A stretch of 64,000 nt of DNA from Chondrus crispus (taxonomy: Eukaryota > Rhodophyta > Florideophyceae > Gigartinales > Gigartinaceae). This document shows, one piece after another, positions 1 to 9,659 of the stretch. The DNA lies in assembly GCF_000350225.1 (NCBI RefSeq), contig NW_005179300.1:139158-203157 (forward strand). The letters run 5' to 3'. The notes under the pieces were generated by a model. It was not told where the DNA came from. It saw only the letters and a program-made list of their open reading frames with translations, and ran no database searches. The stretch's first letter is position 1. The number at the start of each line of letters is the position of its first letter. The translations under genes were made by a program, and so were the position numbers.

Positions 1-73
1 TGGCCGAGTTAGTGGCCATGCTCGCATCGTGGATGCGCGAGAGCGCGGCGGGCTGGGCGCTGCTCACCTCCAT
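1..73 (-). CDS. N-terminal 24 codons of a leftward gene, unidentified
   Basis: Read on the minus strand, an ATG at 73-71 sits in a strong eukaryotic initiation context (CCCACCATGGAGG) and opens a frame that stays open to the window edge, beginning MEVSSAQPAALSRIHDAS. Only 24 codons are visible, so no function can be given. The upstream DNA (about 74-420) is GA-rich on the plus strand, that is CT-rich in the transcript sense, like the leader of the gene at 1834. The other frame, which ends at position 9, lacks a comparable start context and is probably a shadow. The two genes would be divergently transcribed from a shared 1.76-kb spacer. The start is inferred from context alone. Confidence 0.4.
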   Translation of the reverse strand, partial: MEVSSAQPAALSRIHDASMATNSA

Positions 74-1833
74 GGTGGGAGACGGGGAGAGCGGAGAGGA
101 GCGAGGAGCGGGGGGGTTGCACCGGTGCGGCGAAGCAAAGCAAACGACGGTTCGGTCGGAAGTGTAGCGATTTAGAAGGTAGATGTGGGAGTGAGTGCGG
201 GCGTGTTAGTGGATGCGAGCCAAGGGAGCGAAGCTGGACGCAGGGGTGGTGGATGAGCAACACAAGGAAGGCAAGCGGATGAGGTGCGAGTAGCTCTAAG
301 AGATGCCCGGTGTCGGGATGTGGATAGGCCTTTGGGATTTTTCAGGGGTGGGGCGGGCTGCTGCTGAGTGAGGGGGCGCACGAATACAGTATGATGTGTG
401 GCGGTGACCTGGATCAACATATATGACTTGTCAATGAAGCACTGGTGCTGACTCGCGGCGCTTACACTCTTCCTTTGGAGACAGTTGGGCGTGACATTAG
501 ATTCAGGTCACTTTTGCACACCTCCAATCCCATACCTCACAGCCCCTATTGCCCATTACAATAAGGAACTGTAAGCAAACCAAACAATACTCCAACTTAC
601 CTTCCGGATTGGATGTGGCACTGTAATTATCAAATCAGAGCATCCCCTCTTGAGAGTCTCGCTGCTAGATGCACAGCTTTACAGTCCAGGTATGCCGAAC
701 ACGCAAGCATCACTCACTGTTTGCTGTAAGGACATCGGCAAAGATTCAGTTCCGCTTTGCGTCTCGACAGACTCCGCGACACTGCCCTCACCAACCTCCA
801 ATACACACATTCACCTCAACCAGTGCTTTATTGGAACGGTAGTGTGCATACCATAGCACTTGAGGAGCGATAGGAACGCAAGGCGGCGTCCAGTGTACGG
901 ATATTTCCGAGCGTTTGCGCGCGAGGCAGAGAAAGCTGCATTGAAACTGGGCTTTTGACTACATTGAGCAGTTTGTATTAGTGACCGCAATTGCGCAAAT
1001 GGTGTCGGAAGCTGCCATCACCCTCACTTCAAGACCTCTCCGTCCGTCCCGTTCAACGTCTGTAGCTCTGCTCCGCTTCAGCTCTACACGCGCCCGCTGT
1101 CCCTTCCCACGCCCATTGGCCCCACTCCACCGCTTCCACCTTAAAGACTGCACTTTCCATCCATCCCTAAGCGACTGAGACGTTCTTTTTAAGACTACAC
1201 ACGTACCCCGACAGCCCGTCCCAGTCCTACGACACACAGCGCCTTCCCATTGCGCCACACCTCACCCCATAGGCAGGTACCGCCGCTTCGAGCGAATCTG
1301 CATTCCGGCAAAGACTTGGGAAGACGCTGCGCAGTTTGCAACAGCAGAACGTCCCGATGTCCATGCCCCACTCAGCGATTCAAAAGGGCGGTGCACGGCA
1401 CGTCCACATCGTGCCGCCAAACCAGGGCCAGCCAACGCGAAGCCCGCTACCGTTGCCAGCCCCCGTGAAAACGCCGAAAAAATATCTCTCCTTCCACACA
1501 AATCGAATCTTGCTTGCGCACAACATTACCACAAAATACTCATCCCGTCTCCCACTCTACGCTCGCCAAGTGTGCCAACCGTCCCCCCATCTCGCGTAGC
1601 CTACCTCGCTCATTGGCTGTATTCTGCCACCCAGTCACGGCCACAGGCGTCCAATTCCACTATCGTCTCGAGGGGACCCGCTGGTGCACCTTTTTTTCCT
1701 CGCTGTGTAAATGCCCCCCTTCCCTCCATCCTTCCCTCTCCACCCTCTGTTCCCTCACCCCAACCCGTCCTTCCTACCGTTCGCTCTTGCCCAACCCCTC
1801 CCCACTCCCCCCCTTGTCTCCACTAGCACCACC
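74..1833. other. Divergent intergenic spacer / leader regions
   Basis: No convincing gene is visible in this 1.76-kb stretch between two divergent starts. Short open frames on both strands (for example 650-856 and 959-1258) have no recognisable domain and overlap one another. The last 150 bases (about 1690-1830) are strongly pyrimidine-rich (C and T runs) immediately before the ATG at 1834 and probably form the 5' leader of that gene. No clear TATA box was found for either gene. Confidence 0.5.
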
Positions 1834-2274
1834 ATGTCCCCCGAGGTTTCCGTCTTGCCTTCGCATACGCCTGCTCGTTTACAGCGAATCCTTCAAGCCA
1901 ACGCGCTTCTCCTCGCCTTGCATGCGTTCGCGCTCATGGCCGTCGCACCTTCACTCGCAAGCCTTCTTAACCTTCCATCCCCAACAATCGTTCGCATCAT
2001 CGGTTTCGTCCTTGCTCTAGCAGCTGCCTTACTCTTCAGTCTAGCATTGAGGCAACCGTTTTCCACCCGCACTGCCGCACTCGTCGCCGTTGCGGATGCA
2101 CTAGCCGCTATTGTTGTCGCGCTCTTTGCCGCAAGAAATAGCCTCTTGCACACTTTGGAAGGGATAAGCACCGCCGTTGTTGGTGTCGCCTACGCATGCT
2201 TCGCCATCACATTGGCCATTGTCGTGACAAAGTCTCATCGTGGCTATCAACAACCAGAGGTGATCGCCGTGTAA
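1834..2274 (+). CDS. Small four-transmembrane protein, unknown function
   Basis: The 146-residue product starts MSPEVSVLPSHTPARLQ and consists almost entirely of four hydrophobic helices: about residues 25-45, 53-73, 82-102 and 111-132. Short charged loops separate them, and a polar tail (KSHRGYQQPEV) follows. There is no N-terminal signal peptide separate from the first helix. I chose the ATG at 1834 because it lies in an ACCACCATG context and the helices begin soon after it; the frame stays open 41 codons further upstream but there encodes only a proline/serine-rich run matching the CT-rich leader. The general shape recalls small integral membrane families of the SPW or DoxX-like kind, but I cannot assign it. 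It converges with the bromodomain gene, with 306 bases between the stops. Codon use is GC-rich and intact, so it looks like a real host gene. Confidence 0.7.
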   Translation: MSPEVSVLPSHTPARLQRILQANALLLALHAFALMAVAPSLASLLNLPSPTIVRIIGFVLALAAALLFSLALRQPFSTRTAALVAVADALAAIVVALFAARNSLLHTLEGISTAVVGVAYACFAITLAIVVTKSHRGYQQPEVIAV

Positions 2275-2580
2275 TCGTTCCATGGAAACACAAGTTGCGC
2301 TCTAGAAGAATGAAACCGCCAACTCGCCGCACAATGGAAGCACAAGTGGATTTCATCTGTCTCGGCGACAGTCATGAACATAGGCTCTAGTCAGTACCCA
2401 ACGGACGCCGCCAGCATCGCGCAAGAGTGGAAAGTCAAGGCGTGGAGTAGCTGCGAAGCTCCACATGCAAGCAGAATTTTGCACAAGACTGGGAAAAATG
2501 TCCTTTATGAAGTAATGGAGACCTCTCCCCAACTGGATGTGGATGTGAAGGTCATGCTTCTCGTCCTCCGCTAATCTACA
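2275..2580. other. Spacer between two convergent genes
   Basis: This 306-base stretch separates the stop codons of the four-helix membrane gene and the bromodomain gene, so it should contain both 3' untranslated ends. Short open frames cross it but none has a recognisable product. Confidence 0.5.
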
Positions 2581-4554
2581 CTATTCTGCATCGGAGTCGG
2601 AATCACTCTCGTCACTACTGTCAGAATCGTCATCTGACTCATCAGAACTGCTCTCATCACCTCCGAAAAAGGATCGTGGCTTATCGACTACCGCTTGTTG
2701 TGGGCGTCTGGTTTGCTCGGCTGTAGCCTGCTTGAGGCTCTCCTGCAGAGACTCTATTTCCTCATCAACAGTCTCTACAGCGGTGAACTCGCGACCGAGG
2801 GTTGAATGCCTTATTGTCTTGAAGCCGGGTACATATTGCTCAAGAAACGCTTCGACATTCCTCCAGGATTGGTTATCTAGTTTGTCAAACTCAAAAACAA
2901 ACTGCTCGTCTTCAGGATCCATGTAACCACCCCCGGCAGCCTTAACCATATCAAGCAGTGCCTCCATCTTTCCGATTGGAACACGATTTTCTATGGCACT
3001 AACACACCTTTGCTTTTGAGTGTGAGAAACGTCAACCCCGTACAACAATGCCGCCCGTGTGAGGTATCCGGAGCCTTTCGGAACGGGAGTTCTTGCCAAT
3101 ACGGCAGTTCGACAATCGCGAAGATAACTAAGCCTTTCTCTCATCTCTTCCACGGTACCGGGCGGCACATCAGAAGGCTCCGACTCGTCAGAGCGCGACA
3201 CTGAAGCAGACCATGAATCCTTTTTCATCGGTGTCTTCGCCGTGGCAGATGCTAAATTAGTGACAGTAGGAGAGTCAGAAAGACCAGGCTCCTCATCCTT
3301 CTCATCAACGGATACAACTCGGGCTTTACGAGCCCTACCGCCGGTGCTACGTTTCCTGGTTAAAGTTTGTGCTGCTTCCTTGATGGAAGGCTTCGGAGGC
3401 AATTGCTCATCCATTGTCTTTTCAAAATCCTCGAGAAGGTCTCGGGCAGCGTTGAAGAGCATATCTCCAGCTCGGTTGTAAACCATGCAGTTTCTAAATA
3501 CCAGGCGTACATCATCCATGAACATGGCGGCCTCAAACTGGTACGCAAGCACACCATCATGACAAGGAGAGATGTAGACTGAAGTTTCTAAATTTCTTTT
3601 GACCGTTCGTAGGTCCATGGGATGTGAAATAACATCAAAATATCTAGGAATTGCTTCCTTCGGCCACAGCTCAAGAACTGGAGCAGAGAATGGGCCAGTG
3701 CGGGCGTTCCGCAGTAGCGAGGTGATAAGCTTCTTACAAAACTGGAAACGCTTGCATTTAGACATGCACGTAGGTGTAGGGCGGCGAAGTTCGGAAGTGG
3801 GTGGCGATGCGACAGCGTTGGGTGTACGAGGTCTCCGAACTCGACTAGATGTCCGGGTGGGAGCGGAAGGAGCCGACTTGCCAGCCGGTGACTTGTTCGC
3901 GCGTGCCGCTGCCTTCCCCCGAGCCTTTTGAGGTGGTAATGAAGGCTGAGCGTCGACGTCAATGACAATAGGAGTAGACGGCTTTCTGCCCCGAGTGGAC
4001 TTGTTGCGCGCGGGCAGACGAGATTTTCGGCCCCTTGTGGGCCGGGATTTCGCAGGTATCGACTTCTGTTCCACGATAACAACATCAGAATCTTGACCAT
4101 CGTGGGGAGGCAAAGGTTGCCTGGCGAGCGCAGCCTTCTTGGCGTCAATATCGCGTAGTCGCAGTAGTAGCTGTTTTCGGCGCTCATCCTGGGCGGAAAT
4201 GTTGAGGCGGGCAACAAATTCCGGGGCAGGTCCCGAATTTGAAGTGCACGCCTCAACAAACTCGACCGACGGCGATGCAGAGGGTGAATGAGGATCGGAG
4301 ATGGTGGAACGAGAGCGCTTGCAGGGTGGAGGGGAAGTAGCTGACGGGCCGGAGTCGGGAAGGGGGCGCTTGTGCATTGCATCGAGGTCTTCCGATAGAG
4401 GAGAAGCTGCGCTTCCGACGTCAGTCAAATCGTCGTCATGCATCGTAGATTGTCCGTTTCGCAGGTGAATTTCGTCGCTAGCTCCTGAGCACGGGCTCGC
4501 AGGGACTCCTTCCCACAGACGAGCCATGAGCGGATAGAGGGACGGCCGAGACAA
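2581..4554 (-). CDS. BET-family protein: one bromodomain plus NET domain
   Basis: The single-exon frame encodes 657 residues. The N-terminal 260 are low-complexity and basic, with AT-hook-like GRK and RPTRGR patches. A bromodomain spans about 265-385 and includes the HPMDLRTVK segment (ZA loop end) and FMDDVRLVFRNCMVYN, whose final Asn is the acetyl-lysine anchor. A NET-like domain lies at about 490-575 (RVPIGKMEALLDMVKAAG followed by an acidic FEFDKLD segment). The tail is an acidic serine/aspartate run. BET proteins read acetylated histones and recruit transcription machinery in the nucleus; having one bromodomain is like the plant GTE group rather than animal BRD2/3/4, which have two. Three in-frame Met codons lie near the start (4554, 4527 and one at MHDDDL), so the N-terminus is uncertain. 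A TATA box lies about 480 bases upstream on the same strand. Confidence 0.85.
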   Translation of the reverse strand: MSRPSLYPLMARLWEGVPASPCSGASDEIHLRNGQSTMHDDDLTDVGSAASPLSEDLDAMHKRPLPDSGPSATSPPPCKRSRSTISDPHSPSASPSVEFVEACTSNSGPAPEFVARLNISAQDERRKQLLLRLRDIDAKKAALARQPLPPHDGQDSDVVIVEQKSIPAKSRPTRGRKSRLPARNKSTRGRKPSTPIVIDVDAQPSLPPQKARGKAAARANKSPAGKSAPSAPTRTSSRVRRPRTPNAVASPPTSELRRPTPTCMSKCKRFQFCKKLITSLLRNARTGPFSAPVLELWPKEAIPRYFDVISHPMDLRTVKRNLETSVYISPCHDGVLAYQFEAAMFMDDVRLVFRNCMVYNRAGDMLFNAARDLLEDFEKTMDEQLPPKPSIKEAAQTLTRKRSTGGRARKARVVSVDEKDEEPGLSDSPTVTNLASATAKTPMKKDSWSASVSRSDESEPSDVPPGTVEEMRERLSYLRDCRTAVLARTPVPKGSGYLTRAALLYGVDVSHTQKQRCVSAIENRVPIGKMEALLDMVKAAGGGYMDPEDEQFVFEFDKLDNQSWRNVEAFLEQYVPGFKTIRHSTLGREFTAVETVDEEIESLQESLKQATAEQTRRPQQAVVDKPRSFFGGDESSSDESDDDSDSSDESDSDSDAE

Positions 4555-5033
4555 GACAAAATCCCAAAATTGGCGCGATCCCGACGTCGCAGCGAGATTG
4601 GGTAGTTAGTCAATGGGAGCGACGAAATGTCACAGCTCAGCGTCGCCAATGTAGTTTATGGGATAATAAGCAGTGAAGGGTGCGAGGTGTGGCAAGATAT
4701 AATGCGCAACGAAAGTGGAGTAAATACTCGGAAGAATGAAACAAATATAAACTCTGGGGAGCACGGCCAGTGAAGAGAGGAATTGCGTTTTGAAAATCTA
4801 TAGACGTGGAGAGGGAGAGAAAGGGGGAGAAAATTGATGGTTGTGGATGGGCAGAGAGTCCACAGGCGAAGGCGTTGTTGGGTATGTGATGATGCGCGAA
4901 CTGAGAGATGGGATGTGGTCGGCGTAACGGGGGGGGTTGAGAGGAAGGCTTCGGGGGTGAGGCGGGCGGGATCACTCCAGTTCGCACTCGTACGACAGCA
5001 ATTGCGAGCACTACAGGGCACTTGGGCGGTGCG

Positions 5034-5041
5034 TTTATATA
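5034..5041 (-). promoter_or_regulatory. TATA box for the bromodomain gene
   Basis: On the minus strand the sequence reads GAGTATATAAACGC, a good TATA-box match, about 480 bases before the first candidate ATG of the BET gene. The DNA between is CT-rich in the sense direction, like other leaders here. The site is partly palindromic and could also serve rightward transcription, but no gene follows on that side. Confidence 0.4.
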
Positions 5042-7333
5042 CTCTTTTCCGAAACGAACTGTAATGCGAGGACAAAAAGGTGGCCGACAGAAGCGCTGCC
5101 GGGGCCAAAAACGGGGATCTGAGGGGGAGGCACGCAAGTGACGACAAGCATAGCGTGACAGGAGCTCGCAATTCCATCGCACTCGCGGTGCACCGAACGT
5201 GGAGTGTGCTTCGCGAGCCCCGAAAGGGGTCCTGCTGTCACACATGCAGGCCGCCGCGCCGGTCCGGGGAGACGCCCACGTTTGCGTGGACAGACACCAC
5301 CCTAGCCACCGACTGCGGCTGGCTGAGTGCCAAGGTGCACCACTAGTTTTTCATTTTGTTTTCGAAAAGTGTGTGCTCTTCGTATAATGACGCACAATGC
5401 TGGCCCGCCTACAACAGGTTTGGAGTAGGGCCCCTGCTGACTTGGCAGCCACGTTTTCGCGGGAGTCGAAATGATTGGCGGACACGAGGGCCAGACTGCA
5501 GAATTTGCGGTGACGTGACCGAAAATGCTGCAGAATCCCCAAAGGCGATCTCGATTCATATACGCCGCTGGTGCAAGAATTGCGAACACCTAAACGAAAA
5601 TGACGCCCCGGAAGGGGCACCAGCGCTTACTCAAACCCACCCTCCAGCAAAATGGACCGAACATCCTCCTCAAACGCTGCCCGCTCCCCTTCGCAAGGCA
5701 GATACGATATAAGATCCTCCTCGGCCCCTGCGCTTGTTGGCGAAAGGCCTCATCGCCAATCACAAGGCTCTCAGGCATAGCGCAACGGTTGCATTTCCCC
5801 CGCCACCCCGAAACCATTTCCCAGAGGGACCATCTCATAGCCTTCAGCACTCCCTTTTCACAGCGTCACTCAGTCACGTGGCCTCACCGTACAGAAATCG
5901 CGTGTGTTTCGAGTACACCGGACCGCGCTGGGCGACCCTTCCCACCTCCGTCTCCCCATAAAACCGAATTCAAGATGCAGAAATTGGTCTTTCGCTACCC
6001 CAGCGGCCCGAGGGGGCTGGTCAGCAAGTCTCGCATTCAGAATACGGTGGTCCCCAAAGGCAACAGTGCTGAACAAAACAGCAAGGTTATGATAGTCATC
6101 AGAGGTTTTGCGAGCGTCTCCTTCCGCACCCCGCGACCCATGCCGCCATCACTGCTCCAGATTGTCTCTCCCGCGTGGGATGGTTGGTGGGCGCCGCATC
6201 GAATTTACCTAATTTATTTCGCTCAGTACAGTATTTTGCCCAAATAAAGCCAAATCTTCCTTCGGCCGTGACAGGTCTGACGCCGCAGGACCGGTGAGCT
6301 CCGCTGTCTTGCCACGGTTCCCTATTTCATTGGTCAGATCGTTCGTCCTACAAAGTTGATTGCAGTTCCAACCATCGCGCCCTACCATAGCCTTTACATC
6401 GGTCCAGTCGACAGGTGCCCCGGACGACGAAACTTTTGTGGTGTAGACGCACAAGGCGAACCGGCCCCGAACGTCACGAGCCCCCAGTCTCTTCCAAGTG
6501 GAGCCTTTCTCCGCCTCCACGAACACACGAAGGCGTTCCCCATCGGTCCACAGCCGAACAGACACCAGCCGCGTAGGCGGTTACCGTGCGACTTAGTTAT
6601 CCGTACTGTACGCTATTTCTCTATTTCGTAACTCAGCGGTCCGGACCGCCTTGAGTTTTCCCTTGTTGCCAGCTCAGCAGTCTTTGAAAGCCGTCACACA
6701 GCGAAGGACGCCATCACAGACTTCACCGCCGTTATCGTCGTCGTCGACGTTCCCCTGTGAAAAGCCGGACGGGAGAAAATTTTTGTCAGGTCGCAGTGTA
6801 AACTAATGACTACGTCGATTTTAAGAAATTACAGTGTGAGCACGACGGTTTAAATTTTCAAAAGTGATGTGGAAGAGCACGGCAGCAGCACGTCACCGAC
6901 GTTGTCGCAGTGTGCCTTGCTGGCGACCTGAGAGCCCCGCTGTGCGTTTCGAACGCGTGGGCGGGCCCAGGGCTCTAAAAAGTTTACTGTCGTTGGCGAA
7001 GACAAGAACATGGTTTTAATTGGCTTGTGCTGCTCAAGCGCGGAGGCCCGCTGCGGACTGTGGTGTGATAAATTTAGCCTACGGTACCAAGGGTAAAACT
7101 TTAATGTATCAATGAAAAACGAGCTGTGGGCTCGTCCCTTCACGATCCCACCGTGGGCGCCTGTGCGTGCCCGCCCTACAGTATGCTCTCTATGGGACAG
7201 ACTGTCTGACGTAGTCTGAAACATCAAGCGTTTTCGACAGCCTTTTATTTTATTACAGTAGCACTCACTCGACAATTGTTCTTGTTTTTACGGTAAATAT
7301 TAAAATACAGTAGGCCGACGACGCTGTCAAGTG
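5042..7333. other. Unassigned 2.3-kb region, possible broken coding pieces
   Basis: No gene can be assigned. The most protein-like stretch is a minus-strand frame of 118 codons at 6209-6565 (WKRLGARDVRGRFALCVYTT and beyond) with a balanced D/E/K/W content, and a second at 5590-5850 containing CNRCAMPESLVIGDEAFRQQ. Neither matches a family I know, and the frames do not join cleanly. Plus-strand frames over the same DNA are proline/arginine-rich and look like shadows. The stretch 6640-7330 is AT-richer and shows nothing recognisable. Confidence 0.3.
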
Positions 7334-7990
7334 AGGGCCGTTCCTAACGACGAGCACGGTGTGCTAGCACGCTAGCACCCTGAAACTTGGCATGAATGTA
7401 TTGGTTGAAAAAATTATTGGAAATGCTTTTACTCCCGTTCAACCAATCCAAATGTCAGGGTGCTTGCGTGCTAGTGTCTAGGTGACAAATGGCCTCATAT
7501 GAGGTCACTTTTCAACTTAATTTTTCTCGACTTGTGCCAGCAGAACAAAATGGAAAAAGATACTCTCGCCACCGCAGTTGCCTTCTGCGCTGTGGAAGGG
7601 TGGAGCTTGGTGAGATCTGCACGTCCTTTCCAGGCTTTTTGAGAATACCTAAAGAAGAAGCTTTTTTAAAGAACATCAAAACGTTTTTTGTTGATATCTT
7701 CGAAACCAAAACGCCTGTTTAAAATATCATCCGATAGTTGAAACTATGTTAGATTCTTAGTATTTCTGTGTATTCATAACTGCTATCCCGATGTTTTGCA
7801 GGAAGCTATTACCGAGGGAATATTGGTTAAAGAAATGGTGTCTAAACTGATTTTATAAAATTTCGATTTAATGTATACATTTTTGCAAAAAAAAACCCGG
7901 CCTCATATGAGGCCAAGCCTGACCTCATATGAGGCAAATTGCCGGTCGTCTAGACACTAGCACACCGTGCTCGTCGTTAGGAACGGCCCT
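7334..7990. mobile_element. MITE with 34-bp perfect terminal inverted repeats
   Basis: Positions 7334-7367 are the exact reverse complement of 7957-7990. Taking the ends as GGGCCGTTCC (7335-7344) and its complement (7980-7989), the flanking trinucleotide TGA occurs on both sides (7332-7334 and 7990-7992), so a 3-bp target duplication is likely. GGG/GGC-type ends with a 3-bp duplication suggest the PIF/Harbinger group. A second nested inverted repeat is present inside the left arm (about 7363-7383 with 7456-7476). The interior is AT-rich and non-coding and carries the palindrome CCTCATATGAGG at 7493-7504, 7901-7912 and 7923-7934. The Harbinger-like transposase remnant 8 kb to the right could be a relative of the mobilising enzyme, but this is not shown. 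Confidence 0.75.
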
Positions 7991-9128
7991 GAGTTCTTCT
8001 GACTTCGTGCCGACGTGTTTACAGCCAACACAACTGTCAAGACGTAAATTACGACCCTCAGGGTCGTTCCAAGTCAAAAATTATATGTACGGTTGTCGGA
8101 CGTGTAATACTAAGACAACTATGATACGCATCCAAAAGGCAGACGGGTCACAGAACACCTGCGTGTGGACAAATGCAAATGCGGTGATCTGCGATATCAC
8201 TAACACCCCGGATGTCCAATACACCGATCAGAGGAGTGTTTTTAGAAGTTTTCGATATCTGTCTTGTGATCGGTACACTGATCACCGCGGCACAATTGAG
8301 GGGTATATTCAACCCCAAATAGCCCTTTGATGTACTTAAATGAGCAAATGGATTCATGCGCCTCTAAGCTGCACACAACACTTTCAAATAATAGTGAGTT
8401 TACGCATGCAGAATTCTGAAATGATTTTTTTCAGAATTCTGCCTTTCGTATGACAGATTTAAACAGATACATAGTTCCGTAACCCTGTGCGCCGTTCGTG
8501 CCGTATTTTGCGGCACGAAGCTATCGTGCCGTTTTTCCGGTGCCAAACTTCGAGACGGTACGAACGTGGTACGAGGGAGAAAAAAACTCGGTGACTCTGT
8601 GTGAAATATGGAGACAGAGAGAAAACAAGTAGCCAATCACGTTCATGCACGAATTGTGTCTTAAGTATGTCTCAAAACCACGAATGTCTCCGTGGAACTT
8701 CGACACATTTCGTGCCGTCCATTAGAGACATTCTTGATCGCAGACCTTGTCTCGATCTTCGTGGTAGCCATTGCCGAATGTATCGAAGAATCTCTTACGG
8801 TTCTTGAGCTTCCCAGGTGCTACAGCGGATCATTTTCGGGGGTCAAGCGGCCGACAGCCGAGTCTCTATCTGTCGTCAGTCGCAGATACGAAATTGTTGC
8901 ACACAATGAGCCAGAATGTGCGCGAGCTTTCAGCAGATGCAACAGCGAACACCCCTCCAAGCTACCATTCAAATCAAATTGGAAATGTTCCTTTATTGCA
9001 GCCTCCGACACGAATAGCACGACAAAGTATTGACACTTTAAGCGACGAGACTAGACGTGGTCTATTTGGTGATTGTAGTATAATGACCGGCGCGAGCGCG
9101 CGGAGGTCATCGGACGGCCGTATACGGT
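7991..9128. other. Unassigned region, short palindromes
   Basis: No gene is assignable. A plus-strand stretch at about 8060-8215 reads plausibly (YMYGCRTCNTKTTMIRIQKA) but ends without a recognisable domain. A hairpin built of two CAGAATTCTG copies lies at 8410-8442, and the motifs CGTGCCG and CGGCACG recur at 8480-8570. Confidence 0.3.
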
Positions 9129-9350
9129 ATACACGTGGGCGGCTGTGCCCACGTGTAGCGAGCGCGCGCGCATGCCGAGCGGCCGTAATCTGGCGTACGT
9201 GTACAGTAGTGCACGTGTCGTCCGAGCGGTAGTCTACGCGTGTTACGTGTGCGCGTTAGCACACGTGTCGTCCGTGCGGTAGTCTGTAAGCAACACGCGT
9301 GTACAGTAGTGCACACGTGTAGTAGCAGCGTCCGTGCGGTAGTAGCAATT
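9129..9350. repeat. CACGTG-rich repeat cluster upstream of the transposase
   Basis: The stretch contains an inverted repeat around a short loop (ACACGTGGGC ... GCCCACGTGT, about 9130-9157), three spaced copies of a CGTCCGNGCGGTAGT unit, and recurrent ACACGTGT and GTACAGTAGTGCAC words. It lies 300-500 bases before the piggyBac-like reading frame. Such clustering fits a transposon end or promoter with binding sites for its own protein, but that role is inferred. Confidence 0.45.
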
Positions 9351-9372
9351 ATGGCGCTAGTTTTTTAATTGT

Positions 9373-9411
9373 GTACAGTACCCGGCACGCACTAGGCGGC
9401 AGGTACTGTAC
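9373..9411. repeat. Inverted repeat GTACAGTACC / GGTACTGTAC
   Basis: A perfect 10-bp inverted repeat encloses a 19-base loop. TTAA, the piggyBac target tetranucleotide, occurs just outside at about 9365-9368, but no matching right-hand end was found, so I do not call it a terminus. Confidence 0.45.
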
Positions 9412-9659
9412 TACTGTACTGGGACAGGTGTCCGAGGCGTCCCCCTGCGGGGTTAAGACCTAGCACCCGTCCCCACCAGTAAACGGGGGCAAGCTCGCCC
9501 CCGTCCCTTTTGCGCCTACGTACGTCCGTTTTCGGTTGTCCGCCGCGCGCGCTGGCTTCTAACCCGTTACCGGTCGCTCCCGTTCACGCACCACGGGGCG
9601 ACTGCGCGTAACCGGACAGTGAGCCACTCCCTTTTCGCGAGCTCGTCCGATCGGTTCAA

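Noticed and set aside
3588-4382. 264-codon minus-strand frame in the BET gene
   Set aside because: Alternative frame over the low-complexity N-terminal region of the bromodomain protein.
4637-5245. 202-codon minus-strand frame upstream of the BET gene
   Set aside because: It overlaps the probable TATA box and CT-rich leader, and encodes Pro/Ser/Arg-rich sequence without a domain.
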